DNA of 37,774 bases from Lachnospiraceae bacterium (GCA_022768825.1 JALEJB010000034.1:1-37774), one strand, 5' to 3'. Positions 1-10,292 are shown, numbered from the stretch's first letter. Numbers and translations are program-made. The notes: generated by a model not told the origin, from the sequence alone.

Positions 1-1
1 A

Positions 2-319
2 GAGACAAACCGTCGTCGTGAGATTCAGAAGGCATATAATGAGGCACATGGAATTACACCGACGACGATTCAAAAGTCCGTGCGGGATCTGATCGCCATA
101 TCCAAGAAGGTGGCCAAGGAAGAACTGAACTTTGCCAAGTCACCGGAGTCGATGAATCGAGGCGAAATAGAAAAATTGATCAAGGATGTGGAAAAGAAGA
201 TGAAGGCAGCAGCTTCGGATCTGAACTTCGAGGCTGCTGCAGAGCTCCGCGACCAGATGATCAATCTGAGAAAGATGTTAGAAGATACCGGGAGCGACGA
301 TCGGGCACTGAAGCGATGA
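2..319 (+). CDS. uvrB: UvrABC system protein B, C-terminal fragment (truncated by window start)
   Basis: Frame 2 reads ETNRRREIQKAYNEAHGITPTTIQKSVRDLIAISKK...IEKLIKDVEKKMKAAASDLNFEAAAELRDQMINLRKML: UvrB C-terminal UVR motif; uvrA follows. Confidence 0.95.
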   Translation, partial: ETNRRREIQKAYNEAHGITPTTIQKSVRDLIAISKKVAKEELNFAKSPESMNRGEIEKLIKDVEKKMKAAASDLNFEAAAELRDQMINLRKMLEDTGSDDRALKR

Positions 320-344
320 GATGGATTTACGGACGTGCGGTGTC

Positions 345-429
345 GCAAGCGGTATTTGTCAGATGCTATGGTATCCCGGACGTACCGAATCGCTAACGGT
401 GTTTGTCAGATGCTATGGTATCCAGGACG
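345..429 (+). repeat. Tandem pair of about 38-bp direct repeats, 47-bp period
   Basis: gcaagcggtatttgtcagatgctatggtatcccggacg (345-382) and gctaacggtgtttgtcagatgctatggtatccaggacg (392-429). Confidence 0.85.
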
Positions 430-458
430 CGCTTTCTGCCCACATGGGCTTCGCCATT

Positions 459-800
459 CCTTATGCTTTCCCGGGAACCGCGCGGGGCGGCACAAAGTAA
501 AAGCAAAAACCGCTTTTCTTTGCTGCCGTAGCTTATCCGATCACCACATATTCTCCACGCACCCCGGTCGCATAAAGGACCTGTCGAAGTCTCATGCGGG
601 CATTATCGCGCTGCACATGGGAAACTGCCACAGACAGTGCCGATCGGTAACGGACATTTGTCATGACTTTTATGCGTCCGGGTCGCGTGGAAGCAACATT
701 GTGGTTTCCCGATGATACGGCATCGGAAAAAGCAGATTTTGCTTTCTTCCGTGCCGCCCCGCGTGATTCCCGGGTAAGCATAAGCGTCTGACAAATGCCC
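459..800. repeat. Large imperfect inverted repeat in the uvrB-uvrA spacer
   Basis: cttatgctttcccgggaaccgcgcggggcggcac (about 459-493) matches the reverse complement of the right side, cttatgcttacccgggaatcacgcggggcggcac (about 751-785). Similarity continues inward (cgcaccccggtcgcataaaggac versus cgcgacccggacgcataaaagtc). Confidence 0.75.
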
Positions 801-812
801 GTTATCAATCCG

Positions 813-884
813 GCGCGTCCGGGAGAACAACAACAGAGCGCGTCCGGGAGAACGATCCGGGAGAACAACAACGGAGCGCGTCCG
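813..884 (+). repeat. GC-rich tandem repeats upstream of uvrA
   Basis: gcgcgtccgggagaacaacaacaga / gcgcgtccgggagaacgatccgggagaacaacaacgga / gcgcgtccg. Confidence 0.8.
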
Positions 885-921
885 AAAACCAATAAATACA
901 GAAAAAAGAAAGGCATACACC

Positions 922-3750
922 ATGAAAGAACGAAAGTATATAAAGATACGGGGAGCCTGTGAGCACAATCTCAAAAACGTCGATCTGGATATTCCCCGCG
1001 ACGAATTTGTCGTCCTGACCGGACTGAGCGGCTCGGGAAAATCATCCCTGGCATTTGACACGATCTATGCCGAGGGACAGCGGCGCTATATGGAATCGCT
1101 GTCATCCTACGCAAGACAGTTTCTCGGTCAGATGGAAAAGCCAAACGTAGAAAAGATCGAAGGACTTTCGCCGGCTATCTCCATAGACCAGAAATCCACC
1201 AACCGCAACCCGCGATCCACTGTCGGAACAGTTACGGAGATCTACGATTACTTCCGCTTGCTGTATGCCAGGATCGGTATTCCGCATTGTCCGAAATGCG
1301 GACGGGAGATCAAACGTCAGACCGTCGATCAGATGGTCGATCAGATCATGGAGCTGCCGGAGCGCACCAAGATCCAGCTGCTGGCACCGGTTGTCAGAGG
1401 ACGCAAGGGCACACATCAGAAGCTGTTCGAGCAGGCAAAACGAAGCGGTTATGTGCGCGTGCGGGTAGACGGCAATATGTATGAGCTGACCGAAGAGATC
1501 ACTCTGGATAAAAATATCAAGCATAGCATCGAGATCATCGTGGACCGGCTCGTAGTGAAACCGGGTATCGAAAAGCGACTGACAGATTCCATTGAGAATG
1601 TATTGGAGCTGGCAGAAGGGCTTATGGTAGTCGATGTGGCAGATGGCGAGCCAATGAATTTTTCCATGAGCTTTGCATGTCCGGACTGTGGGATCAGTAT
1701 CGATGAGATTGAGCCGAGAAGCTTCTCGTTCAATAATCCCTTCGGAGCATGTCCGGAGTGTTTTGGACTGGGATATAAGATGGAATTTCATGAGGATCTG
1801 ATGATCCCAAATAAAAAGCTTTCCCTGAGTGAAGGAGCGATCCAGGTGATGGGCTGGCAGTCCTCCACCGATCCGAAAAGCTATACCTATGCGATCTTGC
1901 ATGCACTGGCAGAGGAATACGGCTTCAGTCTGGATACACCGTATAAGGAGCTGCCGAAAGACATCCGCCATATGCTCCTGCACGGCTTTGATCGTGAGGT
2001 AAAAGTCTATTATAAGGGACAGCGTGGCGAAGGCGTCTATGATGTGCAGTTCGAGGGACTGATCAAAAACGTGAGCCGGCGTTACCGGGAGACACATTCT
2101 GACACGATGAAACAGGAATACGAGGAATTTATGCGTATCACACCGTGCGATCTGTGTGGCGGACAGCGACTGAAAAAAGAATCACTGGCAGTAACCGTAG
2201 CGGACAAAAATATTTTTGAGATCACAAACCTCTCGATCAAGAAACTGAATTCTTATTTAGAAGAACTGCAGTTGACCAGTCAGCAGCATCTGATCGGCGA
2301 CCAGATCTTAAAAGAGATACGTGCCAGAGTACAGTTTCTCGTAGATGTGGGACTGGACTATCTGTCATTGTCACGGGCAACGGGAACCCTGTCCGGAGGA
2401 GAAGCGCAGCGGATCCGTCTGGCCACTCAGATCGGATCGGGACTTGTGGGCGTCGCCTATATCCTGGACGAGCCAAGTATCGGACTGCACCAGCGGGACA
2501 ATGATAAGCTGATCGCAACCTTAAAGCATCTGCGGGATCTGGGCAATACGTTGATCGTTGTCGAGCACGACGAGGATACGATGCGCGAAGCGGATTATAT
2601 CGTCGATGTGGGACCGGGAGCCGGAGAACACGGCGGAGAGATCATCGCCTGCGGAAGTGCGGAAGACATCATGAAAAATCCGAATTCCCTCACAGGTGCT
2701 TATCTGAGCGGTGCCCGCAGGATCGAAGTGCCGAAAGAGAGAAGACAGCCCACCGGCTGGCTTACGATCAAGGGAGCCAGAGAGAATAACCTGAAAAATA
2801 TCGACGTGGATATCCCGCTTGGAGTCATGACCTGTATCACCGGCGTGTCCGGATCGGGAAAAAGCTCGCTGACAAATGAGATCTTATATAAGACCCTTGC
2901 AAAAGAACTGAACCGTGCGCGAACCATAGCCGGAGAACACGATGAGATCATCGGAATGGACAAGCTGGATAAAGTCATTGATATCGACCAGTCGCCCATC
3001 GGGCGCACCCCGCGCTCGAACCCGGCTACCTATACCGGTGTGTTTGACATGATCCGCGATCTGTTTGCAGCGACACCGGATGCCAAGGCGAAGGGCTATA
3101 CCAAAGGCCGCTTCAGCTTCAATGTCAAGGGCGGCCGCTGTGAGGCATGTGCGGGAGACGGAATCATCAAGATCGAGATGCATTTTCTGCCGGATGTGTA
3201 CGTGCCATGTGAGGTCTGCGGAGGAAAACGATATAACCGTGAGACGCTGGAAGTCAAATACAAGGGAAAGAGTATCTATGATATTCTCGATATGACGGTA
3301 GAGGAAGCACTGGAGTTTTTCAAAAACCTGCCGTCGATCCAGAATAAGATGCAGACACTGTATGATGTGGGATTATCGTATATCCGTCTCGGACAGCCGT
3401 CGACGCAGCTGTCGGGCGGAGAAGCACAGCGAATAAAACTTGCAACGGAGCTCTCAAAAAGAAGCACCGGTAAGACGATATATATACTGGATGAACCGAC
3501 AACCGGACTGCACTTTGAGGATGTCAACAAGCTTGTTGAGATCCTGCGGCGTCTGTCAGAGGGCGGAAATACAGTTGTCGTCATCGAACACAATCTGGAT
3601 GTGATCAAAACTGCGGACTATATCATTGATATGGGACCGGAAGGCGGAGATGGCGGCGGAACGGTTGTGGCAACCGGTACCCCGGAAGAAGTTGCACAGG
3701 TGAAACAATCCTATACCGGAAAATATCTGAGGAAATATCTGAAATCCTAA
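922..3750 (+). CDS. uvrA: Excinuclease ABC subunit A
   Basis: 942 aa; two ABC modules ([27 protein letters not shown]), two LSGGEAQRI signatures, CxxC zinc motifs. Confidence 0.98.
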   Translation: MKERKYIKIRGACEHNLKNVDLDIPRDEFVVLTGLSGSGKSSLAFDTIYAEGQRRYMESLSSYARQFLGQMEKPNVEKIEGLSPAISIDQKSTNRNPRSTVGTVTEIYDYFRLLYARIGIPHCPKCGREIKRQTVDQMVDQIMELPERTKIQLLAPVVRGRKGTHQKLFEQAKRSGYVRVRVDGNMYELTEEITLDKNIKHSIEIIVDRLVVKPGIEKRLTDSIENVLELAEGLMVVDVADGEPMNFSMSFACPDCGISIDEIEPRSFSFNNPFGACPECFGLGYKMEFHEDLMIPNKKLSLSEGAIQVMGWQSSTDPKSYTYAILHALAEEYGFSLDTPYKELPKDIRHMLLHGFDREVKVYYKGQRGEGVYDVQFEGLIKNVSRRYRETHSDTMKQEYEEFMRITPCDLCGGQRLKKESLAVTVADKNIFEITNLSIKKLNSYLEELQLTSQQHLIGDQILKEIRARVQFLVDVGLDYLSLSRATGTLSGGEAQRIRLATQIGSGLVGVAYILDEPSIGLHQRDNDKLIATLKHLRDLGNTLIVVEHDEDTMREADYIVDVGPGAGEHGGEIIACGSAEDIMKNPNSLTGAYLSGARRIEVPKERRQPTGWLTIKGARENNLKNIDVDIPLGVMTCITGVSGSGKSSLTNEILYKTLAKELNRARTIAGEHDEIIGMDKLDKVIDIDQSPIGRTPRSNPATYTGVFDMIRDLFAATPDAKAKGYTKGRFSFNVKGGRCEACAGDGIIKIEMHFLPDVYVPCEVCGGKRYNRETLEVKYKGKSIYDILDMTVEEALEFFKNLPSIQNKMQTLYDVGLSYIRLGQPSTQLSGGEAQRIKLATELSKRSTGKTIYILDEPTTGLHFEDVNKLVEILRRLSEGGNTVVVIEHNLDVIKTADYIIDMGPEGGDGGGTVVATGTPEEVAQVKQSYTGKYLRKYLKS

Positions 3751-3758
3751 AAAAAGAT

Positions 3759-3786
3759 TTGAAAAATGGGATATATTGTATATAAT
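3759..3786 (+). promoter_or_regulatory. Putative sigma-A promoter for mbl/flagellar operon
   Basis: TTGAAA (3759-3764), 16-nt spacer, TATAAT (3781-3786), in the uvrA-mbl gap. Confidence 0.6.
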
Positions 3787-3912
3787 GAATCTGAATGAGT
3801 AAAATAGAACAACACAGGGGACAACTGCGTGTTGGATCAGAATCATAGAATCAGAAACAGTTAGAGAAGTCTGAAGAGAAATCAGATAGAGGAATGAAGA
3901 AAGGGGAAACTC

Positions 3913-4908
3913 ATGGTTGCAACAGATATCGGAATTGATTTGGGAACTGCAAGTATTTTAGTATATATCAAAGGAAAGGGAGTCGTGCTCAAGGAGCCGT
4001 CAGTCGTAGCTTTTGACCGCGACACGAATAAGATCAAGGCAATCGGAGAGGAAGCGCGCCTGATGCTTGGACGTACACCGGGCAATATTGTAGCCGTTCG
4101 TCCACTCAGACAGGGTGTCATCTCAGATTATACAGTGACAGAAAAAATGATCCAGTATTTCATCCAGAAGGCACTGGGCAAGAAAACCTTCCGCAAGCCA
4201 AGAGTCAGTGTCTGTGTACCGAGTGGTGTCACAGAAGTAGAAAAAAAGGCAGTAGAAGATGCAACCTTTCAGGCCGGTGCCAGAGAGGTTGAGATCATAG
4301 AAGAGCCAATCGCGGCAGCGATCGGTGCGGGAATCGACATTTCCAGACCATGCGGAAATATGATCGTGGATATCGGAGGAGGAACTGCGGATATCGCAGT
4401 CATCTCTTTGGGCGGATCAGTCGTATCCACCTCCATCAAGATTGCCGGCGACGATTTTGACGAGGCGATTGTGCGCTTTATGCGTAAAAAACATAACCTG
4501 CTGATCGGTGAACGAACAGCAGAAGATATCAAGATTCGGATTGGAACCTGTTATCCGCTTCCGGACGGCGGCACGATGGATGTCAGAGGACGTAACCTTG
4601 TGACCGGACTTCCGAAAACCGTGACCGTGACAGCAGAAGAGACAGAGGAAGCATTGCGCGAGGCAGTCAACCGCATTGTGGAAGCCATTCACAGTGTATT
4701 GGAGAAGACCCCGCCTGAGCTGGTTGCCGATGTGGCTGAGCGCGGAATCGTACTGACCGGAGGTGGAGCATTGCTTCGCGGTCTGGAGGAGCTGATCGAG
4801 GACAAAACGGGAATCAATACAATGACAGCAGAGGAACCAATGACTTGCGTTGCGATCGGAACCGGAAAATATGTAGAATTTCTGGCAGGCAAACGCGACG
4901 ACGACTAA
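3913..4908 (+). CDS. mbl: Rod-shape determining protein, MreB/Mbl family
   Basis: Actin-like ATPase motifs (IGIDLGTAS, VDIGGGTADIAVI, GIVLTGGGALLRGL); adjacent to flhO/flhP-like genes as in the Bacillus subtilis mbl-flhO-flhP order. Confidence 0.85.
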   Translation: MVATDIGIDLGTASILVYIKGKGVVLKEPSVVAFDRDTNKIKAIGEEARLMLGRTPGNIVAVRPLRQGVISDYTVTEKMIQYFIQKALGKKTFRKPRVSVCVPSGVTEVEKKAVEDATFQAGAREVEIIEEPIAAAIGAGIDISRPCGNMIVDIGGGTADIAVISLGGSVVSTSIKIAGDDFDEAIVRFMRKKHNLLIGERTAEDIKIRIGTCYPLPDGGTMDVRGRNLVTGLPKTVTVTAEETEEALREAVNRIVEAIHSVLEKTPPELVADVAERGIVLTGGGALLRGLEELIEDKTGINTMTAEEPMTCVAIGTGKYVEFLAGKRDDD

Positions 4909-4919
4909 GGGGAGATTTT

Positions 4920-5720
4920 ATGGTAAAAGGACTCTACACTGCGTGGTCAGGCATGGTCAACGAGATGAATCGTATGGATGTCATGACCAACAACCTCGCC
5001 AATGCCGATACCAACGGTTACAAAAAAGAAGCGGCTACGTCGCAGGCATTCAGTGACCGACTGGCAGTCAAGATCAAAGACCTGTCAGACAACGGTATTC
5101 CAAAGAGACTTGGAACGGTGAATCTTGGCGTGAAGATCGGAGAGACTTACACAGACTACAGTCAGGGAAGCTTCCAGATCACGGACAGCAAGTATGACGT
5201 AGCGCTGGATGGGAATGGATTTTTCGGAATCGAATTCACAAACAAGGAGGGTGTCTCTTCCGTAAAATATACCAGGGACGGTGCTTTTACAGTTAATACA
5301 GAAGGATATCTTGTGACGAAGGATGGGGATTATGTGCTGAATCAGGCTGGAGCCGAGAGTGGACAGCCCGGTGCCAACAATTATATCCGTTTGGATCCCA
5401 ATCTGGACTTCAAGATCGATCAAAATGGCAACATCTGGCAGAATGACCAGTTGGTTGCACAGCTTGGAGTCGTGGACTTCGAGAATTACGACTTTTTGGA
5501 GAAATACGGCGAAAACCTGTATCAGCCGGTGGAGGGCGCGACGATAACTGCCAGCAATGCCAGGGTTGAGCAGGGCTACATAGAAGCCAGTAATGTCAAT
5601 GTGGTATCAGAGATGGTCAGCATGATCACAATTTCAAGAGCGTATGAGGCGAACCAGAAGGTCGTTCAGACGGTGGACAGTATGTTAGACAAGGCAGTGA
5701 ATTCTGTGGGAAAAGTCTAA
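4920..5720 (+). CDS. Flagellar basal-body rod protein, FlgF/FlgG family (FlhO-like)
   Basis: MVKGLYTAWSGMVNEMNRMDVMTNNLANADTNGYKKE N-terminal rod motif; C-terminal ...SNVNVVSEMVSMITISRAYEANQKVVQT. Start set at ATG 4920 after GGGGAG. Confidence 0.92.
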   Translation: MVKGLYTAWSGMVNEMNRMDVMTNNLANADTNGYKKEAATSQAFSDRLAVKIKDLSDNGIPKRLGTVNLGVKIGETYTDYSQGSFQITDSKYDVALDGNGFFGIEFTNKEGVSSVKYTRDGAFTVNTEGYLVTKDGDYVLNQAGAESGQPGANNYIRLDPNLDFKIDQNGNIWQNDQLVAQLGVVDFENYDFLEKYGENLYQPVEGATITASNARVEQGYIEASNVNVVSEMVSMITISRAYEANQKVVQTVDSMLDKAVNSVGKV

Positions 5721-5801
5721 GCTTTTGGGCAAAAATGCCGATATATTTCGCAGGATGATACTACAGTCCATGGAAGGGCAGTATAAGGAGACCCATTCAT
5801 T

Positions 5802-6617
5802 ATGATGAGAGCGTTATGGAGTGCAGCTTCCGGTATGATCGCCCAGCAGACCAATGTGGATACCATTTCCAACAATCTGTCAAACGTGAACACCACAGGA
5901 TACCGCACGGAAAAAACAGAATTCAAATCACTTTTATATCAGACATTACAGACACGTACCACAACTGCCAACGGAGAACAAAAACCGATCCCGGCGCAGG
6001 TGGGACTTGGAACACGCGTGGCAAGCAATACTTCCGATTTTACTCAGGGAGCGCTTTTGGCAAGCGACAGCGAGACTGCGTTTGCAATCGAGGGCGAAGG
6101 CTTTTTTGGCGTTCAGGGATTGAACGGAGAGACCTATTATACGAGAAACGGTGATTTTCACTGGATGACCGGAACGAATGGCATGCAGTTATCCACCTCG
6201 GATGGATATGCAGTATTGGATACGGCAGGAAACCCAATCGTGCTGAATCAGAATATTGACTCCGCATCCGTGAAGCTGAATGCAAACGGAGAAGTGTATC
6301 TGCGCAATCAGGATGGCACGCAAACGATGCTCGGTCAGACGATCGGACTGTATCAGTTTAATAACCCGGCCGGACTGAACAAGATCTCAGGTACATTTTA
6401 CACCGAGACGGAGGCATCCGGTATTGCATTAAACGAAGCGACCAACAACGGGCTGATCAAGAGCAAGCTGGCACAGAATTATCTGGAGGGCTCCAATGTG
6501 CAGGTTGCGGATGAGATGGTCAATCTGATCGTTGCCCAGCGTGCATACGAATTAAATTCCAAAGCGATACAGACCGCAGACGATATGCTTGGTCAGGCAA
6601 ACCAGTTAAAACGATAG
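5802..6617 (+). CDS. Flagellar basal-body rod protein FlgG family (FlhP-like)
   Basis: MMRALWSAASGMIAQQTNVDTISNNLSNVNTTGYRTEKTEFK and C-terminal GSNVQVADEMVNLIVAQRAYELNSKAIQTADDML. Confidence 0.93.
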   Translation: MMRALWSAASGMIAQQTNVDTISNNLSNVNTTGYRTEKTEFKSLLYQTLQTRTTTANGEQKPIPAQVGLGTRVASNTSDFTQGALLASDSETAFAIEGEGFFGVQGLNGETYYTRNGDFHWMTGTNGMQLSTSDGYAVLDTAGNPIVLNQNIDSASVKLNANGEVYLRNQDGTQTMLGQTIGLYQFNNPAGLNKISGTFYTETEASGIALNEATNNGLIKSKLAQNYLEGSNVQVADEMVNLIVAQRAYELNSKAIQTADDMLGQANQLKR

Positions 6618-6627
6618 GAGGTAGCCT

Positions 6628-7065
6628 GTGAGTATTTCAATCAATGATAGTACATACGGATATCTGTCACAGACGCTGGAACATTCAAAATCGGCTGCAT
6701 CTGCAGATTCGGTTTCCGGTTCGATCAGCGGCATCAACGAGAACTCTTCGGAAGAAGAGATGAAACAGGCGATCAAGGACTTCGAATCCTACTTTGTCGA
6801 GCAGGTTTTGAAAAATGTCAAGAAATCTGTCATGGGAGATGAAGAATCATCCAATGATCAGTTGACAAGCTTCTATATGGACAGTGTGACGGAAAAGATG
6901 GCAGATCAGATCGTAGATTCGGTTGGAAACCGGATGACACAGACGCTGTATGAACAGATGTGCCGGAATTATAATATCCCGGTTGTGTCACAGACGACGA
7001 CAAATCCGGACAGCACACAGGCCGCAGCGGATCTTGCCACATCGGAAGTGTCGACAGAAGAATAA
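6628..7065 (+). CDS. FlgJ-like rod-binding protein without muramidase domain
   Basis: GTG start; FESYFVEQVLKNVKKSVMG...FYMDSVTEKMADQIVDS...TQTLYEQM matches the FlgJ N-terminal (rod-binding) pattern; follows flgG-like genes. Confidence 0.75.
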   Translation: MSISINDSTYGYLSQTLEHSKSAASADSVSGSISGINENSSEEEMKQAIKDFESYFVEQVLKNVKKSVMGDEESSNDQLTSFYMDSVTEKMADQIVDSVGNRMTQTLYEQMCRNYNIPVVSQTTTNPDSTQAAADLATSEVSTEE

Positions 7066-7070
7066 AATTC

Positions 7071-7099
7071 AGTGGGTAGATCAGGTCTACCCACTTTTT
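7071..7099 (+). terminator. Rho-independent terminator after flagellar operon
   Basis: AGTGGGTAGA-tcagg-TCTACCCACT followed by TTTT. Confidence 0.9.
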
Positions 7100-7120
7100 G
7101 TTGTTAGGTAAAATAGGTGA

Positions 7121-7209
7121 TTGTGAAACTCATGAATTACGTAGATAGGGAACACGTAGCCACATGTGCTCGTATGACCAAAAACGAAAACAGAAATCGA
7201 GTTTCGCAA
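7121..7209 (+). repeat. Short (89-bp) form of the 273-bp palindromic element (copy C)
   Basis: TTGTGAAACTCA...CGAGTTTCGCAA termini; left half matches 26554-26600 and right half matches 26786-26826, joined at a single ACATGT. Confidence 0.85.
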
Positions 7210-7250
7210 TTGCCTGTCAGGTAAAAAACAGAAGGGAAACAAAAGCAACC

Positions 7251-9476
7251 TTGGAGAAACTCATCGGTTATGTAGATCATATCATATATCAGAATAGCGA
7301 AAATGGTTATACCGTCCTGGTACTGATCGTGGATGAAGAGGAAGTGACCTGTGTAGGCACGCTGCTTGGTGTCACAGACGGGATGAACGTGGAGATGAAT
7401 GGAGATTTTACCGATCATCCCACCTACGGCCGTCAGTTCAAGGCGACCGGCTTTCTGGAAAAAGATCCCGAGGACGAGATGGCGATCGAGCGCTATCTGG
7501 GCTCCGGAGCCATCAAGGGAGTGGGAGCGGCCCTGGCAGCACGGATCGTCCGGCGATTTGGCAAGGATACGTTTCGTATCATCGAAGAGGAACCGGAGCG
7601 ACTGGCAGAGATCAAAGGGATCAGCGAGCGCAGTGCCCAGCAGATCAGTCTGCAGGTGGAAGAAAAACGATCGCTTCGCTCGGCAATGCTGTTTTTGCAG
7701 CAGTATGGGATCACGATGAATCTGGCGGTAAAGATCTATCAGACCTATCAGGAAGAGATCTACAGTATCCTGCAGAAAAATCCCTATCGTCTGGCGGATG
7801 ACATCGAAGGTGTCGGGTTTCGCATCGCGGATGAGATCGCCATGCGGGTCGGAATTCGCAGTGATTCGGATTTTCGCGTGCGAAGCGGTATTTTATACAC
7901 GCTGCAGCAGGCAGCGGCAGACGGACACACGTATGTGCCGCAGGGGACTTTACTTGCAAAGGCATCAGAGATTTTGCGCGTAGAGGAAGGCGTGATAGAA
8001 AAAAATCTGACGGATCTGGCCATGGAGCGACGTGTCGTGATCCGACAGCAGGAGGAGCAGCTACAGGTCTACGCCACGCATTTTTTCACGATGGAGAGCA
8101 ATGTGGCATACCGGATCGGGCAATTGTGTCAGACGCAGGAAGTATCGGAAAAGCATGTGGATGACTGCATTGCGAGGATCGAACAGGCGACGCGGTTTGA
8201 ACTGGCAGGGAATCAGAAGCAGGCGGTGAAGATGGCTGCCAGCGAAGGGCTTTTGGTCATCACCGGAGGCCCCGGAACCGGAAAGACCACCACGATCAAT
8301 TCGATCATTCACTATTTTGACCTGGAAGGACTGGACTTTTTGCTGGCTGCGCCAACCGGAAGAGCGGCAAAGCGCATGAGCGAGACGACCGGATATGAGG
8401 CGTGTACGATTCACCGGCTGCTGGAGCTGGGCGGAGGACCGGAAGAGCTGGCCGGCTTTGGCAGAGATGAGGATCATCCGCTGGAAGCGGATGCGGTGAT
8501 CATCGATGAGATGTCGATGGTGGATCTGCCACTGATGAATGCGCTTTTGAAAGCGATCACACCGGGAATGAAGCTGATCTTAGTCGGAGATGTCAATCAG
8601 CTGCCGAGTGTGGGACCGGGAAGGGTGCTGGCAGATATCATCCAATCGAAGTGTGTGCCGGTGGTAGAACTGAATGAGATCTTCCGGCAGGCAAAGGAGA
8701 GTGACATCATTGTCAATGCCCATGCCATCAATCGGGGAGAAGAAATCGTACTGGACAACAAGAGCAGGGATTTCTTTTTTCTCAGGAGATACGACGCGGA
8801 CCTGATCATCAACGTCACGCTGCAGCTGGTGCTGCAGAAAATGCCAAACTACGTCCACGCGTCTCCGATGGATATTCAGGTGCTGACACCTATGCGAAAA
8901 GGGCTGCTTGGAGTAGAGCATCTGAATGTGGTACTGCAGCAATACCTGAATCCGAAGGATGTCACCAAAGCAGAAAAAGAACGGCCGAATGGAATCTTTC
9001 GCGAAGGCGATAAGGTGATGCAGATCAAAAATGACTATCAGCTGGAATGGGAGGTCCGAAGTAAATACGGATTTGCCATTGAAAAGGGAATGGGCGTCTT
9101 CAACGGGGATATGGGAATGATAAGGATCATCGATGATTTCGCCCAGACCGTGACTGTGGAATTTGAAGAAGGACGAATGGTGGAGTATCCCTTCGGACAA
9201 TTGGATGAGCTGGAGCTGGCATATGCGATCACGATACACAAATCCCAGGGAAGCGAATATCCGGCGGTCGTGATCCCGATACTTACCGGGCCGCGTCCGC
9301 TTATGAACCGAAACCTGTTGTACACAGCCGTCACCAGAGCAAAGTCCTGTGTGACGATCGTCGGGGACGAAAAGACGTTTGCGATGATGGTTCAGAACGT
9401 GCAGGAAAAACAAAGATACTGCGGATTAAAACAGCGTATCCGGGAGTTGTTTGAACAGGAAGCCCGGATAAATTGA
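7251..9476 (+). CDS. recD2: ATP-dependent RecD2-like DNA helicase (SF1B)
   Basis: Walker A GGPGTGKTTTINSI, DEMSMVD, GDVNQLPSVGPG, AYAITIHKSQGSEYPAVV; N-terminal helix-hairpin-helix region. TTG start at 7251 (LEKLIGYVDHIIYQNSENGYTVL) is preferred; the open frame extends to 7164 inside repeat copy C. Confidence 0.9.
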   Translation: MEKLIGYVDHIIYQNSENGYTVLVLIVDEEEVTCVGTLLGVTDGMNVEMNGDFTDHPTYGRQFKATGFLEKDPEDEMAIERYLGSGAIKGVGAALAARIVRRFGKDTFRIIEEEPERLAEIKGISERSAQQISLQVEEKRSLRSAMLFLQQYGITMNLAVKIYQTYQEEIYSILQKNPYRLADDIEGVGFRIADEIAMRVGIRSDSDFRVRSGILYTLQQAAADGHTYVPQGTLLAKASEILRVEEGVIEKNLTDLAMERRVVIRQQEEQLQVYATHFFTMESNVAYRIGQLCQTQEVSEKHVDDCIARIEQATRFELAGNQKQAVKMAASEGLLVITGGPGTGKTTTINSIIHYFDLEGLDFLLAAPTGRAAKRMSETTGYEACTIHRLLELGGGPEELAGFGRDEDHPLEADAVIIDEMSMVDLPLMNALLKAITPGMKLILVGDVNQLPSVGPGRVLADIIQSKCVPVVELNEIFRQAKESDIIVNAHAINRGEEIVLDNKSRDFFFLRRYDADLIINVTLQLVLQKMPNYVHASPMDIQVLTPMRKGLLGVEHLNVVLQQYLNPKDVTKAEKERPNGIFREGDKVMQIKNDYQLEWEVRSKYGFAIEKGMGVFNGDMGMIRIIDDFAQTVTVEFEEGRMVEYPFGQLDELELAYAITIHKSQGSEYPAVVIPILTGPRPLMNRNLLYTAVTRAKSCVTIVGDEKTFAMMVQNVQEKQRYCGLKQRIRELFEQEARIN

Positions 9477-9511
9477 GATACCTTTTTTCGAAGAGAGAGT
9501 GAAAGGAAAAA

Positions 9512-10264
9512 ATGGTATACAAAAAAATAATGGAATTTGCAGCAGAATTATTGTTTCCGAGTCGCTGTGTGATCTGTGAGGAGATTCTGCCGCAGCAGAT
9601 GGAACATCCGGTCAGGGAAAGCTGTATCTGCGCATCCTGCAGAAAAAAGATCTATCCGGTGGGAGAACATTTCTGCATGCGCTGCGGAAAACCACTTGGC
9701 AGACATGGACAGCAGAAAGAATATTGCAGCGACTGTCGGAGCAAAAAACATGAATTCGTGCAGGGGAGAGGCGTGTATATCTACCGCGGCGAAATGATCA
9801 AAAGCATGTATCGCTTTAAATACAGCAATTGCCGGGTCTATGCGAAAACATATGCGCAGGAAGCGGTGCGCAGGCACGGGCGCTGGCTGGAGCAGATCGG
9901 AGTCGAGGCAATCCTTCCGGTTCCGCTGCATAAAAAGCGGGAACAGACCAGAGGATATAATCAGGCAAAGCTTTTGGCGGATGAGATCGGAAAACTGACG
10001 GGCATTCCCGTGATCGCGGATTTGCTCGTACGAACAGCAAAAACTGTGCCTCAAAAACAGTTAAATGACGAAGAAAGAAAAAATAATCTGAAAAATGCTT
10101 TTAAATTGTCGAAAAATAGTGTACAATTAGAAAAAGTTTTGCTTGTTGACGATATCTATACGACTGGGAGCACGGTGGATGCTGCGGCAAGGACTTTGAA
10201 GGATGCAGGAATCAGACAGATCTATGTCCTGTGTTTTTGTATTGGGGAAGAATACTCGGATTAG
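9512..10264 (+). CDS. comFC: ComF family phosphoribosyltransferase-like protein
   Basis: Zinc-finger CVICEEIL..CASCRKKI..CMRCGKPL..YCSDC and PRTase motif VLLVDDIYTTGSTVDAAARTLK. Confidence 0.9.
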   Translation: MVYKKIMEFAAELLFPSRCVICEEILPQQMEHPVRESCICASCRKKIYPVGEHFCMRCGKPLGRHGQQKEYCSDCRSKKHEFVQGRGVYIYRGEMIKSMYRFKYSNCRVYAKTYAQEAVRRHGRWLEQIGVEAILPVPLHKKREQTRGYNQAKLLADEIGKLTGIPVIADLLVRTAKTVPQKQLNDEERKNNLKNAFKLSKNSVQLEKVLLVDDIYTTGSTVDAAARTLKDAGIRQIYVLCFCIGEEYSD

Positions 10265-10292
10265 AAAGCCGGATGTGAAGGAGGATGGTAGC

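Noticed and set aside
533-1061. Minus-strand ORFs 533-916 and 603-1061, and plus-strand ORF 335-715
   Set aside because: They run through the repeat/inverted-repeat spacer or into uvrA antisense, lack plausible domains, and are explained by GC-rich repeats.
1102-2097. Long minus-strand ORF (331 aa) inside uvrA, and similar antisense ORFs elsewhere
   Set aside because: Antisense shadow ORFs of well-supported genes, with no family resemblance.
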